From NCBI GenBank assembly GCA_900548345.1, contig URKA01000032.1, positions 1 through 38,122 on the forward strand: a DNA stretch of 38,122 bases. Reading direction: 5' to 3'. Of this stretch, positions 15,451 through 24,084 are shown piece after piece. The notes under the pieces were generated by a model that made no database searches, was not told where the DNA came from, and worked only from the letters and a program-made list of their open reading frames with translations. Position 1 is the stretch's first letter. Each line of letters begins with the position of its first letter. This DNA comes from an uncultured Paraprevotella sp. GTDB taxonomy: Bacteria > Bacteroidota > Bacteroidia > Bacteroidales > Bacteroidaceae. The position numbers and the translations under genes are program-made.

Positions 15451-18015
15451 ATGAAAATCAAAGCAAGTAGCTCTAATGGAGCAAGCTGGAAGCCTGTCAA
15501 TGTGAAGTCGAGGATTCCTGCCGAGTTGGATAAACTTGAGGAACTGGCACGTAATATGTGGTGGGCATGGAACCACGACGCACGACAACTGTTCCGCAGT
15601 CTGGATGAAGACTTGTTCGAAGAGGTCGGTCAGAATCCGGTGATGCTTCTCGAACGTCTGAGCTATGAGAAGATGGAAGAGCTTGCAAAAAGTAAAACCG
15701 TAATCAAGAAAATGAATGATGTATATGCCGCATTCCGTGAGTATATGGATGTGAAGCCCGACAGCAATCGGGCCTCAGTGGCATACTTCTGTATGGAATA
15801 CGGTTTGAACCAGGTGCTTAAGATTTACTCCGGTGGTCTTGGCGTGTTGGCCGGCGACTACCTGAAAGAAGCATCCGACAGCAACGTCGACATGTGTGCC
15901 GTAGGTTTCCTTTACCGTTACGGCTATTTTACACAGACATTGTCCATGGACGGCCAGCAGATAGCCAACTACGAAGCGCAGAACTTCGGCAGCCTACCTA
16001 TCGAACGCCAGATGGATGCCGACGGCAATCCCTTGACGGTCGAAGTGCCTTACATGGATTATAAGGTATACGCATCGGTATGGAGAGTGAATGTAGGTCG
16101 TATCAAACTTTATTTGTTGGATACCGACAACGACAGGAACTCCGAATTCGACCGTCCCATTACTCACGCATTATATGGCGGCGACTGGGAAAACCGTTTG
16201 AAACAGGAAATACTGTTGGGTATCGGCGGTGTGCTGACCCTGAAGAAACTGGGCATCAAAAAGGATGTATACCACTGCAACGAGGGACATGCTGCATTGT
16301 GCAACGTACAGCGCCTCTTGGACTATGTGCATGAAGGACTGACGTTCAACCAGGCATTGGAGCTGGTGCGCGCCTCTTCGCTTTACACCGTACATACCCC
16401 CGTACCTGCAGGCCATGACTATTTCGACGAAGGTCTCTTCGGCAAGTACATGAGCGGATATGCGCCGGCATTGGGAATTACATGGGATGAATTTATCGGC
16501 ATGGGACGTCAGAATCCGGAAGACCATTCCGAACGTTTCTGTATGTCTACGTTTGCATGCAACACCTGCCAGGAAGTGAACGGCGTAAGCTGGTTGCATG
16601 GAAAGGTTTCACAGGACATGTTCGCCAATATCTGGAAGGGGTACTTCCCCGAAGAAAGCCATGTAGGTTATGTGACCAATGGTGTTCACTTCCCGACATG
16701 GGCTGCTACGGAATGGAGACGGCTCTATGAGAAACATTTCGACGCCAACTTCATCAACGACCAGAGCAACCAGAAAATCTGGGAAGCCATCTATAATGTT
16801 TCTGACGAGGAAATATGGAAAACACGTATGGCATTGAAGACCAAACTGATTGACTACATACGTGAGAAGTTCCGCGACAGTTGGCTGAAGAACCAGGGAG
16901 ATCCTTCACGCGTCATTTCCCTGATGGACAAAATCAATCCCAATGCCTTGCTGATAGGTTTCGGACGCCGTTTTGCCACCTACAAACGTGCGCATCTTCT
17001 GTTTACCGACCTTGACCGTCTGGCCAAGATTGTCAATAATCCCAACTATCCCGTACAGTTCCTTTATACCGGAAAGGCACATCCCGCCGATGGAGCCGGC
17101 CAGGGACTGATTAAGAAAATCTATGAGATATCCCAGCGTCCTGAGTTCTTGGGCAAGATTATCTTCCTGGAGAACTACGATATGCAACTTGCACGCCGTC
17201 TGGTCAGTGGAGTGGATATCTGGATGAACACCCCGACCCGTCCGCTCGAAGCATCCGGAACATCCGGCGAGAAGGCCTTGATGAACGGTGTTGTCAACCT
17301 TTCTGTGCTTGACGGATGGTGGCTCGAAGGTTATCGTGAGGGAGCCGGATGGGCATTGACCGAGAAGCGCACTTACGCCAACCAACAATATCAGGACCAG
17401 TTGGATGCAGCTACAATCTATAGTTTGCTGGAGAACGAAATCTTGCCGTTGTATTACGCACGTAACAGCAAAGGCTATTCAACAGGCTGGATTAAGACCA
17501 TCAAAAACTCTATTGCCCAAATCGCGCCTCACTATACGATGAAGCGTCAGTTGGATGACTATTACAGCAAGTTCTACAATAAAGAAGCTGCCCGTTTCAA
17601 GATGTTGTCTGCAAACGATAACAAGAAGGCGAAGGAAATTGCAGCATGGAAAGAGGCTGTTGCCGAGAAGTGGGAACAGATAGAGGTTGTGTCGGCTGAC
17701 AAGTGTGACGCACTGATTAACGGTTCCATCGAAAGCGGTAAGGATTATACCATCCGAATCGTGGTGGACGAGAAAGGACTGGACGATGCTATCGGTATAG
17801 AGCTTGTTACTTTGCATACGGATAAGGATGGCAAAGACCATATTTATTCTGTAGAACCTTTGAAGGTAATAAAGAAAGAAGGCAATCTGTACACCTTTGA
17901 AGTGGTACATTCCATTAACAATGCCGGCAGTTTCAAGGTTGCATACCGTATGTACCCGAAGAACGAGGACTTGCCTTACCGTCAGGACTTCTGCTATGTG
18001 AAGTGGTTCAATTGA
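15451..18015 (+). CDS. glgP: Alpha-glucan (glycogen) phosphorylase
   Basis: A GT35-family phosphorylase that releases glucose-1-phosphate from alpha-1,4-glucans. The 854-residue product starts with a DUF3417-type N-terminal region (about 10-125, ELARNMWWAWNHDARQLF), then the catalytic GT-B domains with NEGHAAL, GYVTNGVHFPTW and the PLP-lysine segment ASGTSGEKALMNGV. The DUF3417-bearing short type lacks the eukaryotic allosteric N-terminal sites. The C-terminal ~120 residues form an extra beta-domain. It is the second gene of the operon after the GT3 synthase and is closed by a strong terminator. Confidence 0.95.
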   Translation: MKIKASSSNGASWKPVNVKSRIPAELDKLEELARNMWWAWNHDARQLFRSLDEDLFEEVGQNPVMLLERLSYEKMEELAKSKTVIKKMNDVYAAFREYMDVKPDSNRASVAYFCMEYGLNQVLKIYSGGLGVLAGDYLKEASDSNVDMCAVGFLYRYGYFTQTLSMDGQQIANYEAQNFGSLPIERQMDADGNPLTVEVPYMDYKVYASVWRVNVGRIKLYLLDTDNDRNSEFDRPITHALYGGDWENRLKQEILLGIGGVLTLKKLGIKKDVYHCNEGHAALCNVQRLLDYVHEGLTFNQALELVRASSLYTVHTPVPAGHDYFDEGLFGKYMSGYAPALGITWDEFIGMGRQNPEDHSERFCMSTFACNTCQEVNGVSWLHGKVSQDMFANIWKGYFPEESHVGYVTNGVHFPTWAATEWRRLYEKHFDANFINDQSNQKIWEAIYNVSDEEIWKTRMALKTKLIDYIREKFRDSWLKNQGDPSRVISLMDKINPNALLIGFGRRFATYKRAHLLFTDLDRLAKIVNNPNYPVQFLYTGKAHPADGAGQGLIKKIYEISQRPEFLGKIIFLENYDMQLARRLVSGVDIWMNTPTRPLEASGTSGEKALMNGVVNLSVLDGWWLEGYREGAGWALTEKRTYANQQYQDQLDAATIYSLLENEILPLYYARNSKGYSTGWIKTIKNSIAQIAPHYTMKRQLDDYYSKFYNKEAARFKMLSANDNKKAKEIAAWKEAVAEKWEQIEVVSADKCDALINGSIESGKDYTIRIVVDEKGLDDAIGIELVTLHTDKDGKDHIYSVEPLKVIKKEGNLYTFEVVHSINNAGSFKVAYRMYPKNEDLPYRQDFCYVKWFN

Positions 18016-18038
18016 TTTCTGAAAATCAACATCTGATA

Positions 18039-18080
18039 AAACACCCCCTGCAAAATCATCCGAATTTGCAGGGGGTGTTT
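18039..18080 (+). terminator. Strong intrinsic terminator after glgP
   Basis: A perfect 16-bp inverted repeat (18039-18054 with 18065-18080) carries a C5/G5 core and ends with TTT ATATTTT. It lies 24 nt after the stop of the phosphorylase gene, and its A/T flanks may also serve the convergent gene. Confidence 0.9.
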
Positions 18081-18141
18081 ATATTTTGGCTTGTTGTCAG
18101 GATAATGTTTCCGGAAGCCCGTCCAAAAGACTATCCGGAAT

Positions 18142-19242
18142 TTATTTGAAATACTCCTCTACGAAATGTTCCAGTTCCTTGCCCCTTAATTGTTGCGCAA
18201 GGATATTTCCTTCGTTGTCAATCAGAAGAGTATAGGGAATGGAGCTGATGCCATACTTCTGTGTCATGACATTGTCCCAACCGTTAAGCTCGGAACATTG
18301 AAGCCAGGTCATGTTCATGTCGCGTACCGCATTCTTCCACGCCTCTTCATTGTCGTCGAATGAAATACCGACAATCTCAAGTCCTTTGGATTTGAACTTG
18401 TCGTATAAGGCTACCACATTGGGCATTTCCGCACGGCATGGCCCGCACCAGCTGGCCCAACAGTCCACCAGAGTCAGTTTATGAGCTTTCACCACTTCCG
18501 ACAGTTGCAGATTCTCACCGTTGGCAGAGGGGATGGTCACATCGATAAAACTGGTTCTTCCAGATGCCGCCAGACTGTTTTCCGCTTCTTTCCTGACCAT
18601 GTTCAGCACTTCATTACCTTTATAATGAGGAGAAACCTTGTCTATTAGCTGAAGAATCTCATGAGGCTTGAACATATTGTAACAAGACAGGAAGATGACG
18701 TATCCGGCAGGTTTGTCGATATAGGTGCGGACTGTACGCATGACCAAATCGTTGGATTTCTTGTCCAGTTCTGCCATTTTTCCAATGATTGCGGGGTCTT
18801 CCGCCTCAATATCCGTCGTGTCTGTCATCTCTTGCGATGTGTAGATTTCACTCATCTGCTCATGAATGTCGTAAATGGAATCCATGAAATGCTGGTAGAT
18901 ATCGTTATTTTCTGTTCCCGCAATCTTACAGTCCTGACGAACCTGCAGCTCTACTTTTCCGTCTTCAATGAAGAACAAACTGCTGTAAACCTCTTTGGTC
19001 TGTCGGTCGTAATAGTAGAAACAGGCTATGACGGTGGAATCGCATGTTTCATGCAAGGTGAATTTACCGTCTTTCAGAATGACTGTGTCTGATGGAATCA
19101 GGTTGCCATCCGTCATTCTTGCAATGAACAGTGTATCTCCGTCCATGGCATTCTGCACTACGCCTTCAATATCGCATTTTTGTTGGGTACACGATGCGAA
19201 AGCCGTTACAAACAGGCTTAATAATAGATACTTGATTTTCAT
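18142..19242 (-). CDS. TlpA/AhpC-type thiol-disulfide oxidoreductase lipoprotein (DUF4369)
   Basis: A 366-residue cell-envelope thioredoxin-like protein. The N-terminus MKIKYLLLSLFVTAFASC ends in a lipobox with Cys18, so it should be a lipoprotein. Residues ~20-120 form the DUF4369 domain, followed by a helical linker with acidic repeats. The C-terminal thioredoxin fold (~230-366) contains the redox motif WASWCGPC and the cis-Pro segment SIPYTLLID. Such proteins in Bacteroidetes keep periplasmic thiols reduced or help cytochrome maturation; the client is unknown. It lies downstream of prs on the same strand, separated by two alternative leader hairpins. Confidence 0.93.
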   Translation of the reverse strand: MKIKYLLLSLFVTAFASCTQQKCDIEGVVQNAMDGDTLFIARMTDGNLIPSDTVILKDGKFTLHETCDSTVIACFYYYDRQTKEVYSSLFFIEDGKVELQVRQDCKIAGTENNDIYQHFMDSIYDIHEQMSEIYTSQEMTDTTDIEAEDPAIIGKMAELDKKSNDLVMRTVRTYIDKPAGYVIFLSCYNMFKPHEILQLIDKVSPHYKGNEVLNMVRKEAENSLAASGRTSFIDVTIPSANGENLQLSEVVKAHKLTLVDCWASWCGPCRAEMPNVVALYDKFKSKGLEIVGISFDDNEEAWKNAVRDMNMTWLQCSELNGWDNVMTQKYGISSIPYTLLIDNEGNILAQQLRGKELEHFVEEYFK

Positions 19243-19243
19243 A

Positions 19244-19306
19244 TTCTTCTGATATACAGAAGAACCGTTCCCGATATGTCATCCTTCAAATCGGAAACGG
19301 TTCTTC
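19244..19306 (-). terminator. Overlapping hairpins between prs and the TlpA-like gene
   Basis: A 17-bp stem (19259-19275 with 19290-19306; fully paired as minus-strand RNA with one G-U) follows prs. A second 8-bp stem (19244-19251 with 19257-19264, 5-nt loop) shares bases 19259-19264 with it and ends just before the next start codon, so the two cannot form together. There is no long U tract, so simple termination is uncertain. Confidence 0.6.
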
Positions 19307-19331
19307 ATTGTGATTAATCGTGTGATGTTGT

Positions 19332-20270
19332 TTAAATCAGATACTGTGAACTGATGGACTCGTTGCTTTCCACTCTGCGTATGGTTTCAGCCAGAATGTC
19401 AGCGATGCTGATTTGCTTTACTTTGGCACAACGGTTGGAATAGGGTATGCTGTCGGTAAAGACAAGCTCTTCGAGTGCGGAGTCCTGCACGCGTTCCGAT
19501 GCCGGTCCCGACATGATGCAATGGGTAGCGATGGCGCGTACGGATTGTGCGCCGTTTTCTTTCATCAGATCGGCTGCCTTGGTGATGGTTCCTGCGGTAT
19601 CAACCATATCGTCTATCAGAATCACGTTGGCATCCTTCACATCTCCGATTATCTGAATTCCGGCCACTTCATTCGGCTTCCGTCTGGTCTTGTTGCACAA
19701 TACCAGGGGACAGTTCAGGAACTTGGAGTATGTGCTTGCTCGTTTGGAACCGCCCACATCGGGTGCGGCGATGACCAGATTATCCAGATTCAGCGACTCG
19801 ATGTAAGGCAACATGACGCTTGAGGCGTACAGGTGGTCCACCGGGACGTCGAAGAATCCCTGTTCCTGGTCGGCGTGCAGGTCCATTGTAATCAGCCTGT
19901 CGATACCGGCCACGCTCAGCATGTCGGCCACCAGTTTTGCGCCGATGGATACGCGCGGTTTGTCTTTCCTGTCCTGACGTGCCCAGCCGAAGTAGGGTAT
20001 TACAGCGATAATACTTTTTGCCGACGCACGTTTGGCTGCATCAATCATCAGCAGCAGCTCCATCAGGTTGTCTGAATTGGGGAATGTGGACTGCACCAGA
20101 AACACATCCCGTCCGCGAATGGACTCTTCGTACGATACGGAAAATTCCCCGTCGGCGAAATGAGTAATCACAAGTTGTCCGAGCGGACAGCCCAGGCTGG
20201 CACAGATTTTCTCGGCCAAATATTTGGAATTTGTACCGGAAAAGACCATAAAAGAACGTTTTTCACTCAT
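19332..20270 (-). CDS. prs: Ribose-phosphate pyrophosphokinase (PRPP synthetase)
   Basis: Makes PRPP from ribose-5-phosphate and ATP, feeding purine, pyrimidine, histidine, NAD and tryptophan synthesis. The 312-residue product has normal length. Visible motifs are FADGEFSV and ESIRGRDVFLVQST in the N-terminal half, the flexible-loop/ATP region YFGWARQDRKDKPR, the metal-binding DLHADQEQGFFD and the PRPP loop VILIDDMVDTAGTI. It follows the TenI/ThiE-like gene by 36 nt on the same strand and may be co-transcribed with it. Confidence 0.97.
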   Translation of the reverse strand: MSEKRSFMVFSGTNSKYLAEKICASLGCPLGQLVITHFADGEFSVSYEESIRGRDVFLVQSTFPNSDNLMELLLMIDAAKRASAKSIIAVIPYFGWARQDRKDKPRVSIGAKLVADMLSVAGIDRLITMDLHADQEQGFFDVPVDHLYASSVMLPYIESLNLDNLVIAAPDVGGSKRASTYSKFLNCPLVLCNKTRRKPNEVAGIQIIGDVKDANVILIDDMVDTAGTITKAADLMKENGAQSVRAIATHCIMSGPASERVQDSALEELVFTDSIPYSNRCAKVKQISIADILAETIRRVESNESISSQYLI

Positions 20271-20306
20271 CTTTCTTAACGTATTGATTTTAGAAGTAGT
20301 TGCTTG

Positions 20307-20915
20307 TCAGTCTGCGGCTTTACGCAGTTTCCTAAAGTGGTTAATCAGCTCTTTGTAATCCAATGTGGAATGGATTTTGAAGCGGTTCCAAAGGTCTCCG
20401 AGCACGACTGCGCCGCCGAATCCGAGGTCTTTGATGACTTCCATGTTCTCCGACGTGATGCCACCGAGTGCCATGACCCGTTTGTCGATGATACCTTTTG
20501 CCGAGGCCTGTTCCAACACCTTCATGTCGAATGCGGCCGTATAGTTCGATTTGGATATGCTGTCGAAGATGGGGCTGAGGAATGCGTAATTGAAATTTTT
20601 CTTTTCCGCTTTCAGTTCATCGAGATTATGAAACGATTTGCTCAGATGACCTTTATAGTTTTGCGGGGCCTTTGGATTCCTTTCATTCAGATGAATGCCT
20701 TTCAGATTGAATTCCTCTTTCAGATAGAAATGGTCGTGCACCACAATTTGTCCGTGATGGCTTTCAGGCAACAGGGTCAGCAGCCGTTCCGAGTATACCG
20801 GTTCGGTATCCGGTTTGCGAAGATGAAGGATGTCCAGTCCTTCCTCGAAAAGAGCCGTGAGTATCTTGTCTTCCTCCACAAAAAAGTCGGGAGGTGTCAA
20901 TAATATCAATTTCAT
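20307..20915 (-). CDS. ThiE/TenI-like thiamine-phosphate-synthase-fold protein
   Basis: A 202-residue TIM-barrel protein of the thiamine-phosphate synthase/TenI family. It keeps the strand-helix layout with LDILHLRKPD, GIHLNERNP, the phosphate-loop region AFLSPIFDSISKSNY and VMALGGITSEN. Compared with the second ThiE in this window (bases 22929-23564) it lacks the full GPxxxTxTK phosphate signature, which points to a TenI-type thiazole tautomerase or a divergent role rather than a second true ThiE. It has its own -7 box and is not in the riboswitch operon, since 270 nt with a large inverted repeat separate it from thiC. Confidence 0.8.
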   Translation of the reverse strand: MKLILLTPPDFFVEEDKILTALFEEGLDILHLRKPDTEPVYSERLLTLLPESHHGQIVVHDHFYLKEEFNLKGIHLNERNPKAPQNYKGHLSKSFHNLDELKAEKKNFNYAFLSPIFDSISKSNYTAAFDMKVLEQASAKGIIDKRVMALGGITSENMEVIKDLGFGGAVVLGDLWNRFKIHSTLDYKELINHFRKLRKAAD

Positions 20916-20941
20916 CGGTATTACGTTGCTTGTTTATAATG

Positions 20942-20949
20942 CAAAGTTA
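20942..20949 (-). promoter_or_regulatory. -7 box for the ThiE/TenI-like gene
   Basis: The minus strand reads TAACTTTG, identical to the boxes before the porin and rpsP genes, 26 nt upstream of the start codon. The -33 element is not clear. Confidence 0.55.
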
Positions 20950-21065
20950 GCAAAAAAACCATTGTACCTACAGACTTTGTTTCTATTTCTTCTATTTTTC
21001 ATTTAAATTTCATGCCTGTTACAGCCTGCCATTTTGCACGGTGGTTTCTGTCTAGGCGGAAATGG

Positions 21066-21154
21066 AGAAACCGCAACATGTATCTCCCCACTGTCCGGAA
21101 GCGAATCATGGTGTGATTTGCGTATCCGTGAAGTGGTGTCATGTTGCGGTTTCT
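21066..21154. repeat. 89-nt imperfect inverted repeat downstream of thiC
   Basis: The outer 15 bp are perfect (21066-21080 with 21140-21154, AGAAACCGCAACATG and its complement). The inner part continues with matching CACT, CGGA and AATCA blocks with small gaps, so nearly the whole element can fold. It lies 32 nt beyond the thiC stop and has no following T run, so it is not a standard terminator. Confidence 0.75.
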
Positions 21155-21185
21155 TGCCTTGCTTTTGTCTTTCCGGCAAACGGTG

Positions 21186-22916
21186 TTATGCCTCGTCGTG
21201 CAGGCGCGCTTCCTCACACGGGTCGTATTCACAATTGCGCAAGCCTTGGCTGATGCGCATGGCGCAGAAGTTGGGGCCGCACATCGTGCAGTATTTTCCG
21301 TTGAAGTGGTTGCCTTCCTTGTAATATTCCATAGCCCGTTCGGGGTCGAGACTCAGGTTGAACTGGTCTTTCCAGCGGAATTCGTAGCGTGCGAGGCTCA
21401 GTGCGTTGTCGCGCACCGTGGCACCCGGATGTCCTTTGGCGATGTCGGCTGCGTGGGCGGCTATCTTGTAGGTCACCACCCCGGTGCGCACATCTTCCTT
21501 GTTGGGCAGTCCGAGGTGTTCCTTGGGTGTCACGTAGCACAGCATCGCCGTGCCATACCATCCTATCTGCGCTGCGCCGATGGCACTTGTGATGTGGTCG
21601 TATCCCGGTGCGATGTCGGTTACCAACGGGCCGAGGGTATAGAACGGTGCTTCATGACATTTGTCAATCTGCCGTTCCATGTTCTCGTGGATTTTGTGCA
21701 TGGGCACGTGTCCCGGTCCCTCGATGAAAGCCTGCACGTTTTTCGCCCATGCACGTTGCACGAGTTCGCCCATGGTGTCAAGTTCGGCGAATTGTGCACG
21801 GTCGTTGGCATCGAATATGGCGCCTGGGCGCAGTCCGTCGCCCAACGATACGGCCACATCGTATCGGGCAAGGATGTCGCAGATGTCATCGAAGTGTTCA
21901 TACAGGAAACTCTCTTTCTGATGGTAGGTGCACCATTGCGAGATGATGCTTCCGCCACGGCTGACCATGCCGCACAGCCGTTCGTTGGCATAATGCACGT
22001 TCTTCAGGCGGATGCCGCAATGGATGGTGAAATAGTCGACTCCCTGTTCGCACTGCTCTATCAGCGTGTCGCGGAAGAGTTCCCACGTGAGGTTTTCCGC
22101 TTTTCCGTTTACTTTCTCCATGGCCTGATACATGGGTACGGTGCCTACGGGAACCGGACAGTTGCGCACAATCCACTCGCGTGTCTCATGTATGTTCTCT
22201 CCCGTGGAAAGGTCCATCAGCGTGTCGCCTCCCCATTTGCAGCTCCATACGCATTTCTCCACTTCCTCGTCGATGCCGGATGTGGTGGCCGAGTTGCCGA
22301 TGTTGGTATTGATTTTCACCAGGAAGTTTCGCCCGATAATCATCGGCTCCGCTTCCGGATGGTTGATGTTGGCGGGCAGCACGGCGCGTCCGGACGCAAT
22401 CTCGTCGCGCACGAACTCCGGTGTGATGTGTGTGTCGATGCCCATTTCGGCACAGTTCATATTCTCGCGGATGGCCACATACTCCATTTCCGGTGTGACG
22501 ATTCCCTGTTTGGCATAGTACATTTGCGACACCTGCTTGCCGGCTTTGGCACGGTAAGGCAGACGGATGTGCGAGAAACGCAGATGGTCCAGGCTTTTGT
22601 CGGCCTGTCGCATCCGTCCGTATTCCGAAGACAGTTCCGGAAGTTGTTCCACATCTCCCCGGCGGAGTATCCATTCTTCGCGCAGGCGCGGAAGTCCTTT
22701 TTTCAGGTCGATTTCCACATTCGGGTCGCTGTACGCGCCGCTGGTATCATATACGTACACCGGTGCGTTCTTCTTCACGGTCTTCTCGCCATTTGTGACG
22801 GTCACGGTGGGGGTTAGTGAGATTTTCCGCATGCCCACCTTGATGTCCGGAAACAGTTTGCCCTGTATATATACTTTCTCCGAGTTAGGGTAGGAGATTC
22901 TGATTTTGTTTTCCAT
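21186..22916 (-). CDS. thiC: Phosphomethylpyrimidine synthase ThiC
   Basis: ThiC is a radical-SAM enzyme that rearranges aminoimidazole ribotide to HMP-phosphate, the pyrimidine part of thiamine. The 576-residue product covers the N-terminal ThiC-associated region and the whole catalytic barrel. Visible landmarks are NINCAEMG-like RENMNCAEMG, VNTNIGNS-like VKINTNIGNSATTS, DGLRPGAIFDAND and the C-terminal cluster motif CTMCGPNFC (C-X2-C-X4-C) that binds 4Fe-4S. It follows thiE by 12 nt under TPP-riboswitch control. The long open frame on the opposite strand is a shadow of its codon bias. Confidence 0.97.
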   Translation of the reverse strand: MENKIRISYPNSEKVYIQGKLFPDIKVGMRKISLTPTVTVTNGEKTVKKNAPVYVYDTSGAYSDPNVEIDLKKGLPRLREEWILRRGDVEQLPELSSEYGRMRQADKSLDHLRFSHIRLPYRAKAGKQVSQMYYAKQGIVTPEMEYVAIRENMNCAEMGIDTHITPEFVRDEIASGRAVLPANINHPEAEPMIIGRNFLVKINTNIGNSATTSGIDEEVEKCVWSCKWGGDTLMDLSTGENIHETREWIVRNCPVPVGTVPMYQAMEKVNGKAENLTWELFRDTLIEQCEQGVDYFTIHCGIRLKNVHYANERLCGMVSRGGSIISQWCTYHQKESFLYEHFDDICDILARYDVAVSLGDGLRPGAIFDANDRAQFAELDTMGELVQRAWAKNVQAFIEGPGHVPMHKIHENMERQIDKCHEAPFYTLGPLVTDIAPGYDHITSAIGAAQIGWYGTAMLCYVTPKEHLGLPNKEDVRTGVVTYKIAAHAADIAKGHPGATVRDNALSLARYEFRWKDQFNLSLDPERAMEYYKEGNHFNGKYCTMCGPNFCAMRISQGLRNCEYDPCEEARLHDEA

Positions 22917-22928
22917 TGCTGTTCTTGT

Positions 22929-23564
22929 TTATGGTTGTTTGTTTCTGTTCATTTCGCTCACGATTTTCTTCATCTCGTCTACGGGGTTGTCCGCACGCAG
23001 TATGGTCCCGCTCAGGGCGATGCCTGTCACGCCCGTCTGCATGAGTGGCCCGATGTCGGCAAGTGTGATGCCTCCGATGGCTACAACGGGCAGGCTGATG
23101 CCATGCTGTCGCATGCCTTCCGTTATGCTCCGGTAGCCTTCGAGGCCGAGCACGGGAGACAGTCCCTCTTTGGTGGTGGTGAAACGGAACGGGCCGCAAC
23201 CGATGTAGTCGGCTCCTTTCCGTGCATGCGACAGCACGTCTTCCAGTGTGTTTGCCGTGCCGCCAATCAGACTGTCGGGACCTAAGATGCGGCGTGCCTC
23301 ATCAATGGGCATGTCCTTCTTGCCCAGATGCACACCGTCGGCATGCAATGTCTTCACCAGTTCCACATGGTCGTCCAGTATGAATACGGCACCATATTGC
23401 CTGCATAGCCGTCCCACTTCGGTTCCCGTCCGTATCCATTCTTCCTGCGAAGCCTGTTTCATGCGGAGCTGTATCCATCGGCATCCGCCTTCGAGCGCCA
23501 TGCGTGCGGAATCGGCATAGGTATAGTGCCCGGTGAAATGTGTGATAAATTGCAGATTCATCAT
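22929..23564 (-). CDS. thiE: Thiamine-phosphate synthase ThiE
   Basis: Joins HMP-pyrophosphate and thiazole-phosphate to give thiamine monophosphate. The product of about 211 residues (start MMNLQFITH; 23561 is an equivalent start one codon later) shows WIQLRMK near residue 30, LDDHVELVKTLHADGVHLG, the pyrophosphate-binding GCGPFRFTTTKEG and VVAIGGIT. The frame stays open upstream to 24077, but that part is the riboswitch and its promoter, so the start is placed here. It is the first gene of the thiE-thiC operon. Confidence 0.93.
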   Translation of the reverse strand: MMNLQFITHFTGHYTYADSARMALEGGCRWIQLRMKQASQEEWIRTGTEVGRLCRQYGAVFILDDHVELVKTLHADGVHLGKKDMPIDEARRILGPDSLIGGTANTLEDVLSHARKGADYIGCGPFRFTTTKEGLSPVLGLEGYRSITEGMRQHGISLPVVAIGGITLADIGPLMQTGVTGIALSGTILRADNPVDEMKKIVSEMNRNKQP

Positions 23565-23629
23565 TTTTTCATCTTTTCTTAATTTACAAGACAGGAGGAG
23601 GAAAATACGCCCTGTGAGAGCGATATGAA

Positions 23630-23722
23630 ACCGGATGCCAATCCCTACGGCAGCATTACCTGCGTCAGGTTCACAGGGTATAATCTCAGCCGTCCGAATC
23701 CGGACGGCACCCCCTTGTCTGT
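23630..23722 (-). promoter_or_regulatory. TPP riboswitch (THI element)
   Basis: On the minus strand the element has the conserved blocks in order: GGGGTGC, GCTGAGA, ACCC, GAACCTGA, CAGGTAATGC and GTAGGGA. It begins just after the predicted transcription start and ends about 65-75 nt before the thiE start. No clear terminator hairpin is visible in the remaining leader, so control of translation of thiE is likely, as is common in Bacteroidetes. Confidence 0.95.
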
Positions 23723-23733
23723 ATTCGTGATAG

Positions 23734-23741
23734 CAAATATA
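23734..23741 (-). promoter_or_regulatory. -7 box of the thiE-thiC operon
   Basis: The minus strand reads TATATTTG, a TAnnTTTG match about 12 nt before the first conserved riboswitch base, as expected if the aptamer starts at the 5' end of the mRNA. Confidence 0.6.
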
Positions 23742-23950
23742 CGAATAATCCGGAGAACTCTTGTCATAAAACAGTTTTTTTCGCTTATTTCGTCGGGAGT
23801 TATCCTTATATGGGCGGGAATAGTCCGCACAATGCCCTGCAATTCTATAAATAAAAGTTTTATTCTTAGAATTGAAACGGTAGGAATAAACTTTCGGGAA
23901 GGTGTCTGGCAACTGTGGCTCACCTTGATGCACAGCAATCTGGCAATGGG

Positions 23951-24007
23951 CAAAAAAGACGGTCTGGCATGATGCCACCCACATGGATGGCATCATGCCA
24001 GACCGTT
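23951..24007 (-). terminator. 19-bp stem terminator of the large glycosidase operon
   Basis: A perfect 19-bp inverted repeat (23959-23977 with 23988-24006, 10-nt loop) is followed on the minus strand by TCTTTTTTG. It is the second of two hairpins after the stop at 24085. The rest of the 340-nt stretch up to the thiE promoter shows no gene. Confidence 0.9.
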
Positions 24008-24049
24008 CCAGCCTTAAAGTCTTATAAGCAGACCTTATTATATATATAA

Positions 24050-24076
24050 GTGGTGGGGCAAACGAATGCCCCACCA
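24050..24076 (-). terminator. Proximal hairpin after the large glycosidase gene
   Basis: A perfect 11-bp GC-rich stem (24050-24060 with 24066-24076, 5-nt loop) sits 8 nt beyond the stop codon, followed on the minus strand by an A/T run TTATATATATAA rather than a pure T run. It may act as a first terminator or as an mRNA 3'-end block. Confidence 0.7.
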
Positions 24077-24084
24077 CAAAACAT

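Noticed and set aside
21141..22817. 558-codon open frame on the plus strand opposite thiC
   Set aside because: It lies wholly antisense to thiC, whose product is fully recognisable; the frame has no family similarity and reflects codon bias on a GC-rich gene.
23565..24077. N-terminal extension of thiE to 24077
   Set aside because: This stretch contains the TPP riboswitch and its promoter; the extension has no ThiE similarity.
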